A stretch of DNA of 41,262 nucleotides from the NCBI GenBank assembly GCA_018239675.1, contig JAFEGX010000114.1, forward strand, positions 1-41,262. Reading direction: 5' to 3'. This DNA is from Verrucomicrobiota bacterium (GTDB taxonomy: Bacteria > Verrucomicrobiota > Verrucomicrobiia > Opitutales > Opitutaceae). A program made the position numbers and the translations under genes. The notes beneath the pieces are model-generated. The model was not told where the DNA came from. It saw nothing but the letters and a program-made list of their open reading frames with translations, and made no database searches. Below, in pieces: positions 1 through 9,500 of this stretch (positions are counted from its first letter, which is position 1; the number at the start of each line of letters is the position of its first letter).

Positions 1-36
1 GGGCGGGACAATCGGCTCCGGCGTGAGGGCGAACAT
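1..36 (-). CDS. moaE: MoaE, large subunit of molybdopterin synthase (first 12 codons only)
   Basis: An ATG at 36-34 on the minus strand opens a frame reading MFALTPEPIVPP before the window ends. MoaE proteins typically begin with a short strand of the form M-F-x-L-x-x-E-P-I, which fits. It follows the moaD stop codon after a single base, as expected for the two subunits of molybdopterin synthase. Only 12 codons are visible, so the call rests on this N-terminal pattern and on synteny. Confidence 0.6.
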   Translation of the reverse strand, partial: MFALTPEPIVPP

Positions 37-37
37 C

Positions 38-289
38 TCAGCCTCCGGCCACGGGTGGGAGGAATAGCACCACGTCGCCCGGCGCCAGGCGGTGAGCCGC
101 CGGCACCATCCGGCCGTTCACCGCGGCCTGCACCTGCGCCGGCTCCAGCACCAGGGCGTGCCGCGCCTGCAGCTCGGCGTAAAGCTCGCCGGCGGTGGTG
201 GCGCCGGACGCGACCGATTCCTCGCGGAGGCCGCGGCGCTCCCGCAGCGCGGCGAAATACTGGACGGTGTAGGTGGCAGTCGCGGACAT
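38..289 (-). CDS. moaD: MoaD, small sulfur-carrier subunit of molybdopterin synthase
   Basis: An 83-residue ubiquitin-fold protein ending in Gly-Gly (PPVAGG). The terminal diglycine is the site that is adenylated and thiocarboxylated before sulfur transfer to cyclic pyranopterin monophosphate by the MoaD-MoaE complex. The opening strand (YTVQYFAALRE) and the late motif PGDVVLFLPPVAGG are typical of MoaD/ThiS proteins, and the length is normal. It lies 16 bases downstream of the moaCB fusion and one base before moaE, so it belongs to the minus-strand moa operon and acts in the cytoplasm. Confidence 0.93.
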   Translation of the reverse strand: MSATATYTVQYFAALRERRGLREESVASGATTAGELYAELQARHALVLEPAQVQAAVNGRMVPAAHRLAPGDVVLFLPPVAGG

Positions 290-305
290 GATGGCGGCCG
301 CCGGT

Positions 306-1223
306 TCAGGCGGGATCGTGGCCGGCGCCCTCGCGCATGAGGAACGCGTGCTTCAGGTAGGGAAAATACGCGTCGAGGGCGTCGCGACACGCCCCCGGCG
401 AGCCGGGCAGCGCGATCACGAGCGTGCGCCCGCGCTGGCCGGCCAGCATGCGGCTCATCATGGCGTACGGGTTCCGCTCGCGGCTGTGGGCGCGGAACTG
501 GTCCTCCACGCCGGGCAGCCGGCGGTCGAGCAGGTCGCCGATGGCCTCCGGCGTGACGTCACGCGGCCCGAGGCCGGTGCCCCCGGTGAGAAGCAGCAGG
601 TCAACCCGCCGCTGGTCGGTGGCGGCGAGCACGGCGGCGCGGATGGCCTCGCGCTCGTCGGGCACGATCGCGAAAGACTCGACCGCGGCCTGCTGCGCCT
701 CGAGGCCGGCGCGCAGGATGGCGCCCGACTCGTCGGCCTTCCGGCCCTGGCTCCGGGAGTCGGACATGACCACCACCGCGGCGCGGAACGACTGCCGCAG
801 CGCCGGGGCGAAGTTCGACTTGCCGCCGGTCTTCTCCAGCAGCTCGACGGACCGGATGGCCATCGACTCGTCGAGCATCTTGAGCATGTCGTAGAGCGTG
901 AGCGCGGCGGCGCTGGCGGCGGTGAGGGCCTCCATCTCGACGCCGGTGCGGTAGATCGCCTTCACCTGGACGACCACCTCGATGCGGTCGGCGGCGAGGG
1001 TGAAGTCGACCGCCACATGCTCGATCGGGATCGGGTGGCAGTAGGGTATGAGGTCGGAGGTGTGCTTGGCGGCCTGGATCGCGGCGACCTTGGCGACGGG
1101 CAGCGGGTCGCCCTTGGGCACCCGGCCCTCGCGCACGAGCGCGAGGGTGGCGGGGGCGGCGTGAAGCACGGCGCGGGCGCGGGCGGTCCGGAGGGTGAAG
1201 TCCTTGGTGGAAATGTCACGCAT
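306..1223 (-). CDS. moaCB: MoaC-MoaB/MogA fusion (bifunctional molybdenum cofactor protein)
   Basis: A 305-residue fusion. Residues 1 to about 150 match MoaC, which makes cyclic pyranopterin monophosphate from the MoaA product: KHTSDLIPYCHPI, the GVEMEALTAAS segment and DMLKMLDESMAI are all present. Residues from about 150 match the MoaB/MogA fold, with LTGGTGLGPRDVTPE, the nucleotide/molybdopterin-binding loop of the adenylyltransferase family. MoaCB fusions are known in several phyla. The gene sits 7 bases downstream of moaA and before moaD. Whether the C-terminal domain adenylates molybdopterin (Mog-like) or has the less certain MoaB role cannot be settled from sequence. Confidence 0.93.
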   Translation of the reverse strand: MRDISTKDFTLRTARARAVLHAAPATLALVREGRVPKGDPLPVAKVAAIQAAKHTSDLIPYCHPIPIEHVAVDFTLAADRIEVVVQVKAIYRTGVEMEALTAASAAALTLYDMLKMLDESMAIRSVELLEKTGGKSNFAPALRQSFRAAVVVMSDSRSQGRKADESGAILRAGLEAQQAAVESFAIVPDEREAIRAAVLAATDQRRVDLLLLTGGTGLGPRDVTPEAIGDLLDRRLPGVEDQFRAHSRERNPYAMMSRMLAGQRGRTLVIALPGSPGACRDALDAYFPYLKHAFLMREGAGHDPA

Positions 1224-1230
1224 GGCAAAG

Positions 1231-2271
1231 TCAGCCGCCGATCTGGATCATCGCGCGGTTGTGCAGCGCCGCGAGCTCGGCCGGCGGCGGATGGCCGGCC
1301 CACTTCTCCCGCACGCACCCGCGGATCACGGCGAGCAGTTCCGCCTCGTCCGCCCCGGCGCGGAGCGGGCCGCGGAGATCGGCCTCGCCGACGGAGAACA
1401 GGCAGTTCTTGAGCCGCCCGTCCGCGGTCAGGCGCAGGCGGTTGCAGCCGGCGCAGAAGTCCTCGGTCATTGACGTCACGAACCCGATCCGGCCCGCGCC
1501 GCCCGCGACGGCGAACTCCCGGGCCACCGCATTCGGCCCGGCGGCGAGCGGCTGGAGGGTGACGGCCGACTCGACCCGCCGCCGCATCTCGGCGTAAGGC
1601 ACCAGCCGGTCGGTCGACCACTCGTTCCGGTCGAACGGCATGAACTCGATGAAGCGGACCTCCAGCGGCGAGGTCCGGGCGAGCCGGGCGAAGTCGGGCA
1701 GCTCGTCGTCGTTGAGCCCGCGCATCACCACCACGTTGAGCTTCACCGTTGCGAACCCGGCGGCCAGCGCGGCTTCGAGCCCATGGCGCACCCGCTCGAG
1801 CCCGGTCCGCCGGGTCATCTGCTCGAAGCGGTCGGGCCGCAACGTGTCGAGGCTGACATTGAGCCCGTCCAGCCCCGCGGCCCGGTAGCGCGCGGCGCGA
1901 TCGGCGAGCCGGAGGCCGTTGGTCGTCATCACCAGCGACTGCAGCCCGGGCAGGGCGCGGAGGCGGGCGATCAGGACCTCGAGGTCGCGGCGCATCGTGG
2001 GCTCGCCCCCGGTGAGGCGGATCTTGCGGACGCCTTGCCGCACGAGGAGACCCGCGATCCGCTCGATCTCCTCGAACGTCAGGATCTCGGCGCGCTCCTT
2101 CCAGACCAGGCCGTCCGCGGGCATGCAATAAAGGCAGCGCAGGTTGCAGCGGTCGGTGACCGAGATCCGGAGGTAGTCATGGAACCGCCCGAAGCCGTCG
2201 GTCAGCACCGGGCCCGGGGCGCCGGCGGCGGCGCGGGCGGTGGTGGCGGCGGGACGGTCCGGGGAAGGCAC
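1231..2271 (-). CDS. moaA: MoaA, GTP 3',8-cyclase (radical SAM)
   Basis: A 346-residue radical SAM enzyme that starts molybdenum cofactor synthesis by cyclising GTP. The N-terminal cluster motif is CNLRCLYC (Cys42, Cys46, Cys49). The C-terminal second cluster is present as FCAGCNRLRLT followed by a third Cys (about residues 273, 276 and 290), the MoaA signature FCxGC-N13-C. The protein ends in Gly-Gly, needed for activity in this family. The first 25 residues are Ala/Pro-rich and may reflect a start placed slightly too far upstream. It is the first visible gene of the minus-strand moa operon and is divergent from rnhB. Confidence 0.95.
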   Translation of the reverse strand: MPSPDRPAATTARAAAGAPGPVLTDGFGRFHDYLRISVTDRCNLRCLYCMPADGLVWKERAEILTFEEIERIAGLLVRQGVRKIRLTGGEPTMRRDLEVLIARLRALPGLQSLVMTTNGLRLADRAARYRAAGLDGLNVSLDTLRPDRFEQMTRRTGLERVRHGLEAALAAGFATVKLNVVVMRGLNDDELPDFARLARTSPLEVRFIEFMPFDRNEWSTDRLVPYAEMRRRVESAVTLQPLAAGPNAVAREFAVAGGAGRIGFVTSMTEDFCAGCNRLRLTADGRLKNCLFSVGEADLRGPLRAGADEAELLAVIRGCVREKWAGHPPPAELAALHNRAMIQIGG

Positions 2272-2356
2272 GGCGGGGAAGAGCCGTGCACCGTTACGCT
2301 CCTGCCCGCGGGGCGCAAGGTTGCGATCAAGAATATTCCGGGGTTGTCCGGAAGCC

Positions 2357-2386
2357 TTGCGCGCGCGCGCCGCGGTCGGCTACAAC
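2357..2386 (+). promoter_or_regulatory. candidate promoter of rnhB
   Basis: TTGCGC at 2357-2362 and TACAAC at 2381-2386 are separated by 18 bases. The -10 box ends 9 bases before the rnhB ATG, which would give a leaderless or near-leaderless transcript. The intervening DNA is a GC alternation, so chance is a real possibility. The same TTGCGY plus close -10 arrangement is seen before the universal stress gene and the AraC-type gene. Confidence 0.3.
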
Positions 2387-2395
2387 CCGTGCCGC

Positions 2396-3148
2396 ATGGC
2401 CAGACGGCGCCAACTCCGCGGATTCGACCTCAGGCAGATTGAGGGCTTTGCCGGCTTGATCGGGGTCGACGAGGCGGGGCGGGGCGCGCTGGCGGGCCCG
2501 GTGGTGGCGGGCGCGGTGCTGGTGACGCCGGGATTTCTCGAGGGCCGGTGGGCGACGACCAAGGCGGGCCGCGTGAACGACTCGAAGCAGCTCACCCCGG
2601 CCGAGCGCGAGGAGCTTTGGGCCGAGTTCGAGGAACTCGCGGCCCAGGGCCAGATCCACGCCCAGTTCGGCGTGGCGGACGTCGCGGAGATCGAGCACCT
2701 CAACATCCTCGGCGCGACGAAGCTCGCCATGCGGCGGGCGCTCGAGGGCATCTACCCCCCGGAGGCCTTCCAGGCGCGGACCGAGCCCGACCTGTTCGCC
2801 ACGGCCGAGGAGATCGCGGCTTTCCAGCCCACGGTGTCGGCCCGGATCCTGATCGACGGCCTGGCGCTGCGGAACTTCCCGTACCCGCACACCCCGGTGG
2901 TCAAGGGTGACGCCCGCTCGCTCGCCGTCGCGATGGCGAGCATCGTGGCCAAGGTGACGCGCGACCGGCTGATGAACGAACTCGACCGGCAGCATCCCGG
3001 CTACGGCTTCGCGCAGCACAAGGGCTACGGCACCGAGGAACACCGCGCGGCGGTGCTGAAGCTCGGCCGCTGCGTGCAGCACCGCGACCTGTTCCTGCGG
3101 AAGCTGTTCGCGCGCCGGATCGACCCGGCGCAGATGGATTTTCTTTAG
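2396..3148 (+). CDS. rnhB: Ribonuclease HII
   Basis: A 250-residue cytoplasmic endonuclease that cleaves the RNA strand of RNA-DNA hybrids and removes misincorporated ribonucleotides. The four acidic residues of the family are visible: Asp25 and Glu26 in GVDEAGRG, Asp154 in ILIDGLAL and Asp172 in VKGDARS, followed by the conserved MASIVAKVTRDR helix and the YGFAQHKGYGT segment. About 30 extra residues lie between the second and third acidic motifs (EGIYPPEAFQ... region) compared with short RNase HII proteins. The ATG at 2396 was chosen because the upstream in-frame extension is arginine-rich and overlaps the moaA start region. Confidence 0.95.
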   Translation: MARRRQLRGFDLRQIEGFAGLIGVDEAGRGALAGPVVAGAVLVTPGFLEGRWATTKAGRVNDSKQLTPAEREELWAEFEELAAQGQIHAQFGVADVAEIEHLNILGATKLAMRRALEGIYPPEAFQARTEPDLFATAEEIAAFQPTVSARILIDGLALRNFPYPHTPVVKGDARSLAVAMASIVAKVTRDRLMNELDRQHPGYGFAQHKGYGTEEHRAAVLKLGRCVQHRDLFLRKLFARRIDPAQMDFL

Positions 3149-3165
3149 CGATCCCTGGCCGGATC

Positions 3166-3262
3166 GCGGTCGAAGGCCGCAGGTCGAACGATCAAGGTCC
3201 TCCCGCGGCGTCGGAGCCGCGGACGGGACCTGAGACCTGGGAACTGTGACCTGCGACTTGCC
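3166..3262. repeat. imperfect inverted repeat built from CAGGT/ACCTG words
   Basis: In the rnhB to heparinase gap, an arm with GGTCGAAGG, CGCAGGTCG and CAAGGTCC words (3166-3201) is followed by an arm with GGGACCTGAGACCTGGG and TGTGACCTGCGACTTGCC words (3225-3262). The arms are roughly complementary but not exact. The right arm abuts a perfect GC-rich hairpin (3260-3290). Read on the minus strand this becomes hairpin then CAGGT words, the order also seen at 13179-13239, 22268-22325 and 33584-33645. Confidence 0.55.
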
Positions 3263-3290
3263 GGATTGCCGGCAGCGCCGGCAATCCGGC
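3260..3290. terminator. perfect 14-bp stem-loop, terminator-like without a T tract
   Basis: Positions 3260-3273 (GCCGGATTGCCGGC) are the exact reverse complement of 3277-3290, with a 3-base loop AGC. There is no clear T run after the stem, so intrinsic termination is doubtful. The stem lies 110 bases after the rnhB stop and about 100 bases before the heparinase-like start. It may be part of the repeat element rather than a classical terminator. Confidence 0.45.
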
Positions 3291-3391
3291 CTGAATGTTC
3301 GGGGAATTTATCTTGTTTGAGCGGGGGCCGGGCGCATGGTTCGCGCTGGCGCACCGGCCGCGCGGACGAGCCGGCGCGGCGCCTCCCGCCC

Positions 3392-6300
3392 ATGACCCTC
3401 CCGAGATTCCTGCGAGCCAGCCTGCTTTTTTTTGTCGGCGGGCTTAGCGTGCGGGCCGTGGAACCTCCGAACGACTGGTTCGCGCCGTGGGTCGACCAGC
3501 CGCCGCTCAAGGTCGGCGTGGTCCTGCCGCCGCGCGTGCGCACGCCACAGTGGCCGCTCAAGGACGCCCGCACCCTGGTGAGCGACGAGGAGATCCGCCA
3601 GGCGCGCGCGAACCTCGCGCAGTACCCGGCGGCGCGAAAGGTGGCCGACGAGATCCTCCGGGGCGCGGCGTACTGGCTGGACTGGGATGACGCCGCGCTG
3701 CGCGACCTGATCGCCTCGGCCGAGGTGCCGCGGGCGTTCGACTGCTGCCCGGCCGGCTGCCCGAAGTGCGGCAAGCGGATCTTCGAGGTCGCGAAGAGCA
3801 CCTACCCGTGGATCATCGACCCGAGGCGGCCGTTCAAGGTGCAATGCCCGATCTGCGGGACAATCTTCCCGAGCAACGACTATGGCCGGTTCTACCGGAG
3901 CGGCTTCAAGGACCGCAGCGACTTCAATGGTCCGTACGTCGACGACGGCCGGGGCTGGGTGGCGCCGGACGGCGAGCGCTATTGGTTCGTCGCGCACGCG
4001 AACCACTGGACCTGGTACTGGCACCCGCAGGCGGACCATCCGTCGCTCATGCGCGCCTGCGAGTACCTCGGCCGCGCCTACCTGCTCACCGGCGACCGCC
4101 GCTACGCGCACAAGGCGGCGGTGATCCTGCACCGCATCGCCGAGGTCTACCCGAACATGGACTACGAGAGCCAGTCCCGGTACGGCGAGATCTACCCGGT
4201 AACCGACCACCAGCGCTACACCGGCAAGGTGTTGAACGCGATCTGGGAGTCCTACCTCACGACCCAGCTGGCGGAGACCTACGACTTCATCTGGGAGACG
4301 ATTGACGGCGACCGCGACCTGCAGGCGTTCACGGGCAAGGACGGCCGGGCGATCCGGGCGTTCATCGAGGCCAATATCCTCGAGGACGCGATTGACGCGT
4401 ATTACGAGGTGAAGACCCGCGGCAACTACGGCATGCACCAGCGGTCACTGCTGACGCTGGCCGTCGTCCGCCAGCACGCGGACAACCGGCGCTACCTGGC
4501 GGACGTCGTGGACAAGCCCGACGGCATGATCTTCCTCGGGCTGCGGCATGCGCTCTACAGCCTGATCTGGCGCGACGGCCAGCCGTTCGAGGTCGGCGAC
4601 TACAATTTCACGTGGGTCCAGAACATCACGTCGGTCACGGGACTCCTGGCCAAGCTCGGCTACGACGTGCGCCAGGAGCCGCGGCTGAAGCGCCTGCTGG
4701 ACGCGCCGCTTGACGCCATCATCGCGGGGAAGTTCACGCCGGCCATCGGCGACAGCCAGACCGTGTATGGCTCGGCGGTGGGGCAGGACGCGGCCCTGTA
4801 CCAGCACGCGTGGCGCACCTACGGCGATCCGCGGTACGCCCGGTTTCTGGCGGGCTTCGGGGCGACGGGCGAAGGCTCGTTCCAGAGCTTCGCGTCGCTG
4901 CTGCACCCGCCGGTGCCGACGCCGGCGGACGCGCCCGCGCCGGGCCGGCTGCTGGAGCCGCAGGCGAGCCGGCTGATCTCGGGCTTCGGGCTCACCCTGA
5001 TGAACAACCCGGCCGACACCACGGGCTTTTCGCTCTACCACGGGCTGCACGTCTCGCACTTCCACTGTGACCGGCTGCACTTCGACATCTTCGCGCACGG
5101 GCAGGCGATGATGCCCGACCTCGGCTACCCGGACGGCGCGAACGCGATGGTGCCGGGCATCCACACCTGGTCGCTGAGCTCGGTGGCCCACAACACGGTG
5201 ACCGTGGATGCCGGCATGCAGCCGGGCAACGCGCCGGGCGTGGTCGAGCTGCAGGCCGACGGGCCGTGGGCGCGCGCCGCGGTCGTGAACGCGCCGGGCA
5301 CCTACCCGCAGTGCGAGGTTTACCGGCGCGCGATGGTGATGGTCGACGTGGACCCGGCGCGCAGCTATTTCGTCGACTTCTTCGAGGTCCGCGGCGGCCA
5401 CCAGCACGACTACAGCCTGCACGGGCCGCCCGGCGAATTCCATCTCGCGGGCGACGGCCGGTGGACCGACCCGGCGCCCGGCACGCTTGCCGGCGAGCAC
5501 GTGGCGGTCGGCGCGCTTTATGATGATCCGGTGCGCGCGGCGAACGGCCCGAAGACCGGCTACGCCGGCTACCGCGGATCGGGCTTCCAGCACCTGGTGA
5601 ACGTCCGGCGGCTGCTGACCGGAACCTGGAGCGCCGACTACGTCCACGAGCGCGACCCGCACGCCCAGCTGCGGCTCCGCGTGCTGCCGCAGCCCGGGCA
5701 GGAGACGATGCTCGCCGAGGCCCGGGTCTCGCCGGTGAAGTTCCCGCAGGTCCTCCGCTACGTGATCGCGCGCCGCCAGTCGCCGGGCGGCGCGCTGGCC
5801 AGCAAGTTTGTGAGCGTCATCGAGCCCCCCGACCGCACGCCCTACTTGCAGTCGGCGCTGCGGCTCGAGCTCGCCGCGGGCACGGCGGTGCTCGTGCAGC
5901 GGGCCGACGGCCGGACCGACGTGATCATCGAGGGCGAGCCGCAGGCGGTGAAACGCCTCGACGTCGCCGGCCATCCGCTCATGACCGACGCCCGCGTCGC
6001 GGTCTTCACGCTCGATGCGCAGGGAACGGTGGAGCGAATCTGGCTCGCGGACGGCCGGCAGGCCGAGGCGGACGGCATCAGTTTCGTGGCGGCGCCCGCG
6101 TGGCAGGGCACCGTGACCGCCGTCGATCTGGTCGCGGGCACCGTGCGGGTCCGCCCGGACCCCATGTCCGCGGGCCGCGACGCCGCCAGCCTGGCCGGCC
6201 GGGTGGCCCGCCTCGGCGCGGATGGCGGGACCGCGAACACGGTGACGGCCGCGCGCTGGGACGGCGACGAGCTCGTGCTGCGGATGCGCGACGACCTTCG

Positions 6301-6568
6301 CCTGGGCCTGGTTACGCTGACCGCGGTGGCGCCGGACCGGCTGGATACGGCCTCGAAGCTGGTCCTGGGCCCGGCCTGCGGCGGGGCCGGGTTGCGCAAC
6401 CCGGCGGGCCGCGTGGTGGGCCGCGTCCGGCAGGCCGCCGACTATGCGATCCTCCCGCGGGAGCCGGTCGCGCCGGACGCGCTGCGGCCGGGCGACGAAC
6501 TGTGGCTGACGCAGGTGGAGGCGGGCGACCGGATCGCGGTCCCCGCAGTGCTGGCGTGGAGCCGCTAG
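3392..6568 (+). CDS. Secreted heparinase II/III-like protein with zinc-ribbon insert (first paralog)
   Basis: A 1058-residue protein with a signal peptide (RFLRASLLFFVGGLSVRA). After a conserved start (PPLKVGVVLPPRVRTPQWP) comes a CxxC pair at Cys123/126 (CPKC) and another at Cys152/155 (CPIC), plus Cys118-119, suggesting a small zinc ribbon. An alpha/alpha toroid region follows, including RGNYGMHQ. The beta-sandwich half has HFHCDRLHFDIFAHGQ, PDLGYPD and VAHNTVTVDA, matching the heparinase II/III C-terminal domain, where His and Asp of these motifs bind a structural metal in Pedobacter heparinase II. Expected role: polysaccharide lyase in the periplasm or outside. The substrate is not predictable. 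The ATG at 3392 gives a clean signal peptide. It lies 10 bases before a second paralog. Confidence 0.85.
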   Translation: MTLPRFLRASLLFFVGGLSVRAVEPPNDWFAPWVDQPPLKVGVVLPPRVRTPQWPLKDARTLVSDEEIRQARANLAQYPAARKVADEILRGAAYWLDWDDAALRDLIASAEVPRAFDCCPAGCPKCGKRIFEVAKSTYPWIIDPRRPFKVQCPICGTIFPSNDYGRFYRSGFKDRSDFNGPYVDDGRGWVAPDGERYWFVAHANHWTWYWHPQADHPSLMRACEYLGRAYLLTGDRRYAHKAAVILHRIAEVYPNMDYESQSRYGEIYPVTDHQRYTGKVLNAIWESYLTTQLAETYDFIWETIDGDRDLQAFTGKDGRAIRAFIEANILEDAIDAYYEVKTRGNYGMHQRSLLTLAVVRQHADNRRYLADVVDKPDGMIFLGLRHALYSLIWRDGQPFEVGDYNFTWVQNITSVTGLLAKLGYDVRQEPRLKRLLDAPLDAIIAGKFTPAIGDSQTVYGSAVGQDAALYQHAWRTYGDPRYARFLAGFGATGEGSFQSFASLLHPPVPTPADAPAPGRLLEPQASRLISGFGLTLMNNPADTTGFSLYHGLHVSHFHCDRLHFDIFAHGQAMMPDLGYPDGANAMVPGIHTWSLSSVAHNTVTVDAGMQPGNAPGVVELQADGPWARAAVVNAPGTYPQCEVYRRAMVMVDVDPARSYFVDFFEVRGGHQHDYSLHGPPGEFHLAGDGRWTDPAPGTLAGEHVAVGALYDDPVRAANGPKTGYAGYRGSGFQHLVNVRRLLTGTWSADYVHERDPHAQLRLRVLPQPGQETMLAEARVSPVKFPQVLRYVIARRQSPGGALASKFVSVIEPPDRTPYLQSALRLELAAGTAVLVQRADGRTDVIIEGEPQAVKRLDVAGHPLMTDARVAVFTLDAQGTVERIWLADGRQAEADGISFVAAPAWQGTVTAVDLVAGTVRVRPDPMSAGRDAASLAGRVARLGADGGTANTVTAARWDGDELVLRMRDDLRLGLVTLTAVAPDRLDTASKLVLGPACGGAGLRNPAGRVVGRVRQAADYAILPREPVAPDALRPGDELWLTQVEAGDRIAVPAVLAWSR

Positions 6569-6578
6569 GTGGCGCGGC

Positions 6579-9500
6579 GTGATTTTCCCCATGATCATTT
6601 CCATGAAAACCTCCGTGATGCTCCTGCTGGCCGGCGTGTCGGCCACGGCGTGGGCCGGCCCGCTCTCGGGCCCGCAGCCGAACGACGACTGGGCGGCGCC
6701 CGGCAAGGCGCGGCCCCCGCTGAAGGTCGGGGTGATCCTCCCGCCCCGCGTCCGCACGCCGCAGTGGCCGCTGAAGGACGCGCGCACCCTGTTCACCGAC
6801 GAGGAGATCAGGACGGCCCGGGAGAACGTGGCGAAGTACCCCGCGGCCAAGCAAGTCGCGGCCGACCTCCTCAAGGAGGCCGACTACTGGGCCGCGTGGA
6901 GCGACGCCGACCTGCGGGACTTCGTGGCAACCGCCGAGGTGCCGCGCGACGCGGAGGTGAGCCCGGCGGGCTGTCCGATCCACGGGAAGCGGATTTTCGA
7001 GGAGACGGGCAAGTTCTACCCCTGGATCATCGACCCGCGCCAGCCGTTCAAGGTGAAGTGCCCGATTGGCGGCGAGGTCTACCCGAGCAATGACTACGGC
7101 CGGTTCTACCGGAGCGGCTTCAAGGACCGCCGCGACTTCAACGGGCCGTATGTCGACGACGGCCGCGGCTGGCTCGCGCCGAACGGCCAGCGGTACTGGT
7201 TCGTGGCGTATGCGAACCACTGGATGTGGACCATCCACGACACCTCGCCGCATCCCAGCATCCGAACCGGGCTGGCCGCGCTCGGCCGGGCCTACCTCCT
7301 GACCGGCGACCGGCGCTACGCGCACACGGCCGCGGTGCTGCTGCACCGCGTCGCCGAGGTGTACCCCAACATGGATTACGAGAGCCAGTCCCGGTACGGG
7401 CAGATGATGGCGGAGATCGACGGCTCGCGGTACACCGGCAAGGCCGTCAACGCCATCTGGGAAACCTACCAGGGCGCGCAGTACGCGGAGACGTACGACG
7501 CGGTGTGGGAGACGATCGACGGCGACATGGCGCTGCAGAAGTTCCTCGGCAAGGACGGCCGGTCGATCCGGGCGTTCATCGAGGCGAACCTGCTCGAGGA
7601 CAGCATCGACGCGATCTACGAGAAGCGCTCGCGCGGCAACTACGGCATGCACCAGCGCGCGCTGGCGATGCTGGCGATCGTGCGGCAGCACGGGGACAAC
7701 CGCCGCTTCCTGGCCGACCTGCTCGACCGGCCCGAGGGTTCCTCGTACCTCGGCCTCCGGCCCGCGCTGTACTCGCTGGTCTTGCGCGACGGCGAACCGT
7801 ACGAGTCGCCGGGCTACAACCTGCTCTGGGTCCAGAACCTGACCGCACTGGTCGGCCTGCTGCCGAAGCTGGGCGTGGACGTCTCGACCCTCCCGCGCCT
7901 GCGCCGGCTGTACGACGCGCCGCTCGCGGCGATCGCGATCGGGCGCCACACCCCGGCCATCGGCGACACCACCAGCATCTATGGCGGGGTGGTCGGCGAG
8001 GACGCGACCGTCTACCAGCAGGCCTTCCGCACCTATCACGACCCGCGCTACGCGCAGTTCCTGGCCGCGTTCGGTGCGGCGGGGGAGAAGGGTTTCCGCG
8101 ATTTCTACTCGCTGCTGCACCCGCCGGTCGCCGCCGCCGCGGCCCCGGCGACGCCGGCGCCCGACGCGCGCCGCGTGCCGCCGCAGCCGTCGCGGCTGCT
8201 TTCCGGTTTCGGCCTCGCGATCCTCAACGATGCGGCGGACGAGACGGCGGTGTCGCTCTACTTCGGCCAGCACGTGAACCACGCCCACTTCGACCGGCTC
8301 CATTTCGACCTCTTCGCGCACGGCTGGCCGATGATGCCGGACCTGGGCTATCCCGACGCGATGAACGTGTTTGTGGCGGGCGTCTGGACCTGGTCGGTGA
8401 ACACGATCGCCCACAACACCGTGACCGTGGACGCGTCGGCGCAGCCGGCCAATGTGCCCGGGCGCGTGGAACTGATGGTCGACGGCGGCTGGGCGCGCGG
8501 GCTGGAGGTGAGCGCGCTGGGCACCTACCCGCAGTGCAGCGACTATCGCCGCGGCCTCGTGATGGTGGAACATGGGACGGACCGCTACGTGGTGGATTTC
8601 TTCAACGTGGCCGGCGGCCGGGAGCACGACTACTCCCTGCACGGCCCGGCCGGGACCGCCACGCTGGCCGGCGGCGGCTGGTCCGCGCCCGCGCCCGGCA
8701 CCCTGGCCGGCGCGAACGTCAAGCTGGGCGAGATCTATGACAACCCGCAGATGGCGGCCGACGGCGAGAAGAACGGGTACTATGAGTACCGCGGCTCGGG
8801 CTTCCAGCACATCTTCAACGTCCGCCAGCGCGCGGCGGGCGATGCCGTGGTGGATTACGTGCACGACAAGGATCCGCGGGCCGCGCTGCGCATCCGGACG
8901 CTGGCGGCGCCGGACGTGACCCTGATGGCGGCGGACGCCCGGGTCTCGCCGGTGAAGAACCCGGCGCTGCTGAAGTTCATCATCGCCCGCCACGTCGCCC
9001 AGGGCGGCGCGCCGCTGAGGAGCGAATTCGTCAGCGTGATCGAGCCGAACACGAGCGGCGAGCCGCTCATTGCCGCGGTGGCGCGCGTGGCCTCCACCTC
9101 GGGCTCCGCGCTGCTGGTGACGCACGCGAACGGCGACCGGGACGTCGTGATCCACGATGTGGCCGGCGCGGCCAAGCAACTGACGGCCGACGGCCACGCC
9201 GTCGCGACCACCGCGCGCCTCGCGGTGGTGCGGTTTGGCGCGGACGGAAGGCTCGACCGGGTGTTCTTTGGCGGCGGCGGCCGCCTCACGGTGGACGGCC
9301 GGGAATTCGTGGCGCCGGCTGGGATCAGCGGTCCGGTGACCGGCGTAGATCTCCAGCATTCGACCCTGCGCATCCGCACCTCGGTGCCGGCGGAGGGGCT
9401 GGCGGGCCGGATCGTGGGCTTTGCGAACCCGCAGGCCCGCACCGCGCACACTATTAAGTCGGCGCACCGGGACGGCGACGATCTGGTCGTCGAGACGCAG

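Noticed and set aside
2272-2395. A molybdenum cofactor riboswitch ahead of moaA
   Set aside because: The 124-base gap is short and shared with rnhB. I could not find the conserved paired regions of that riboswitch.
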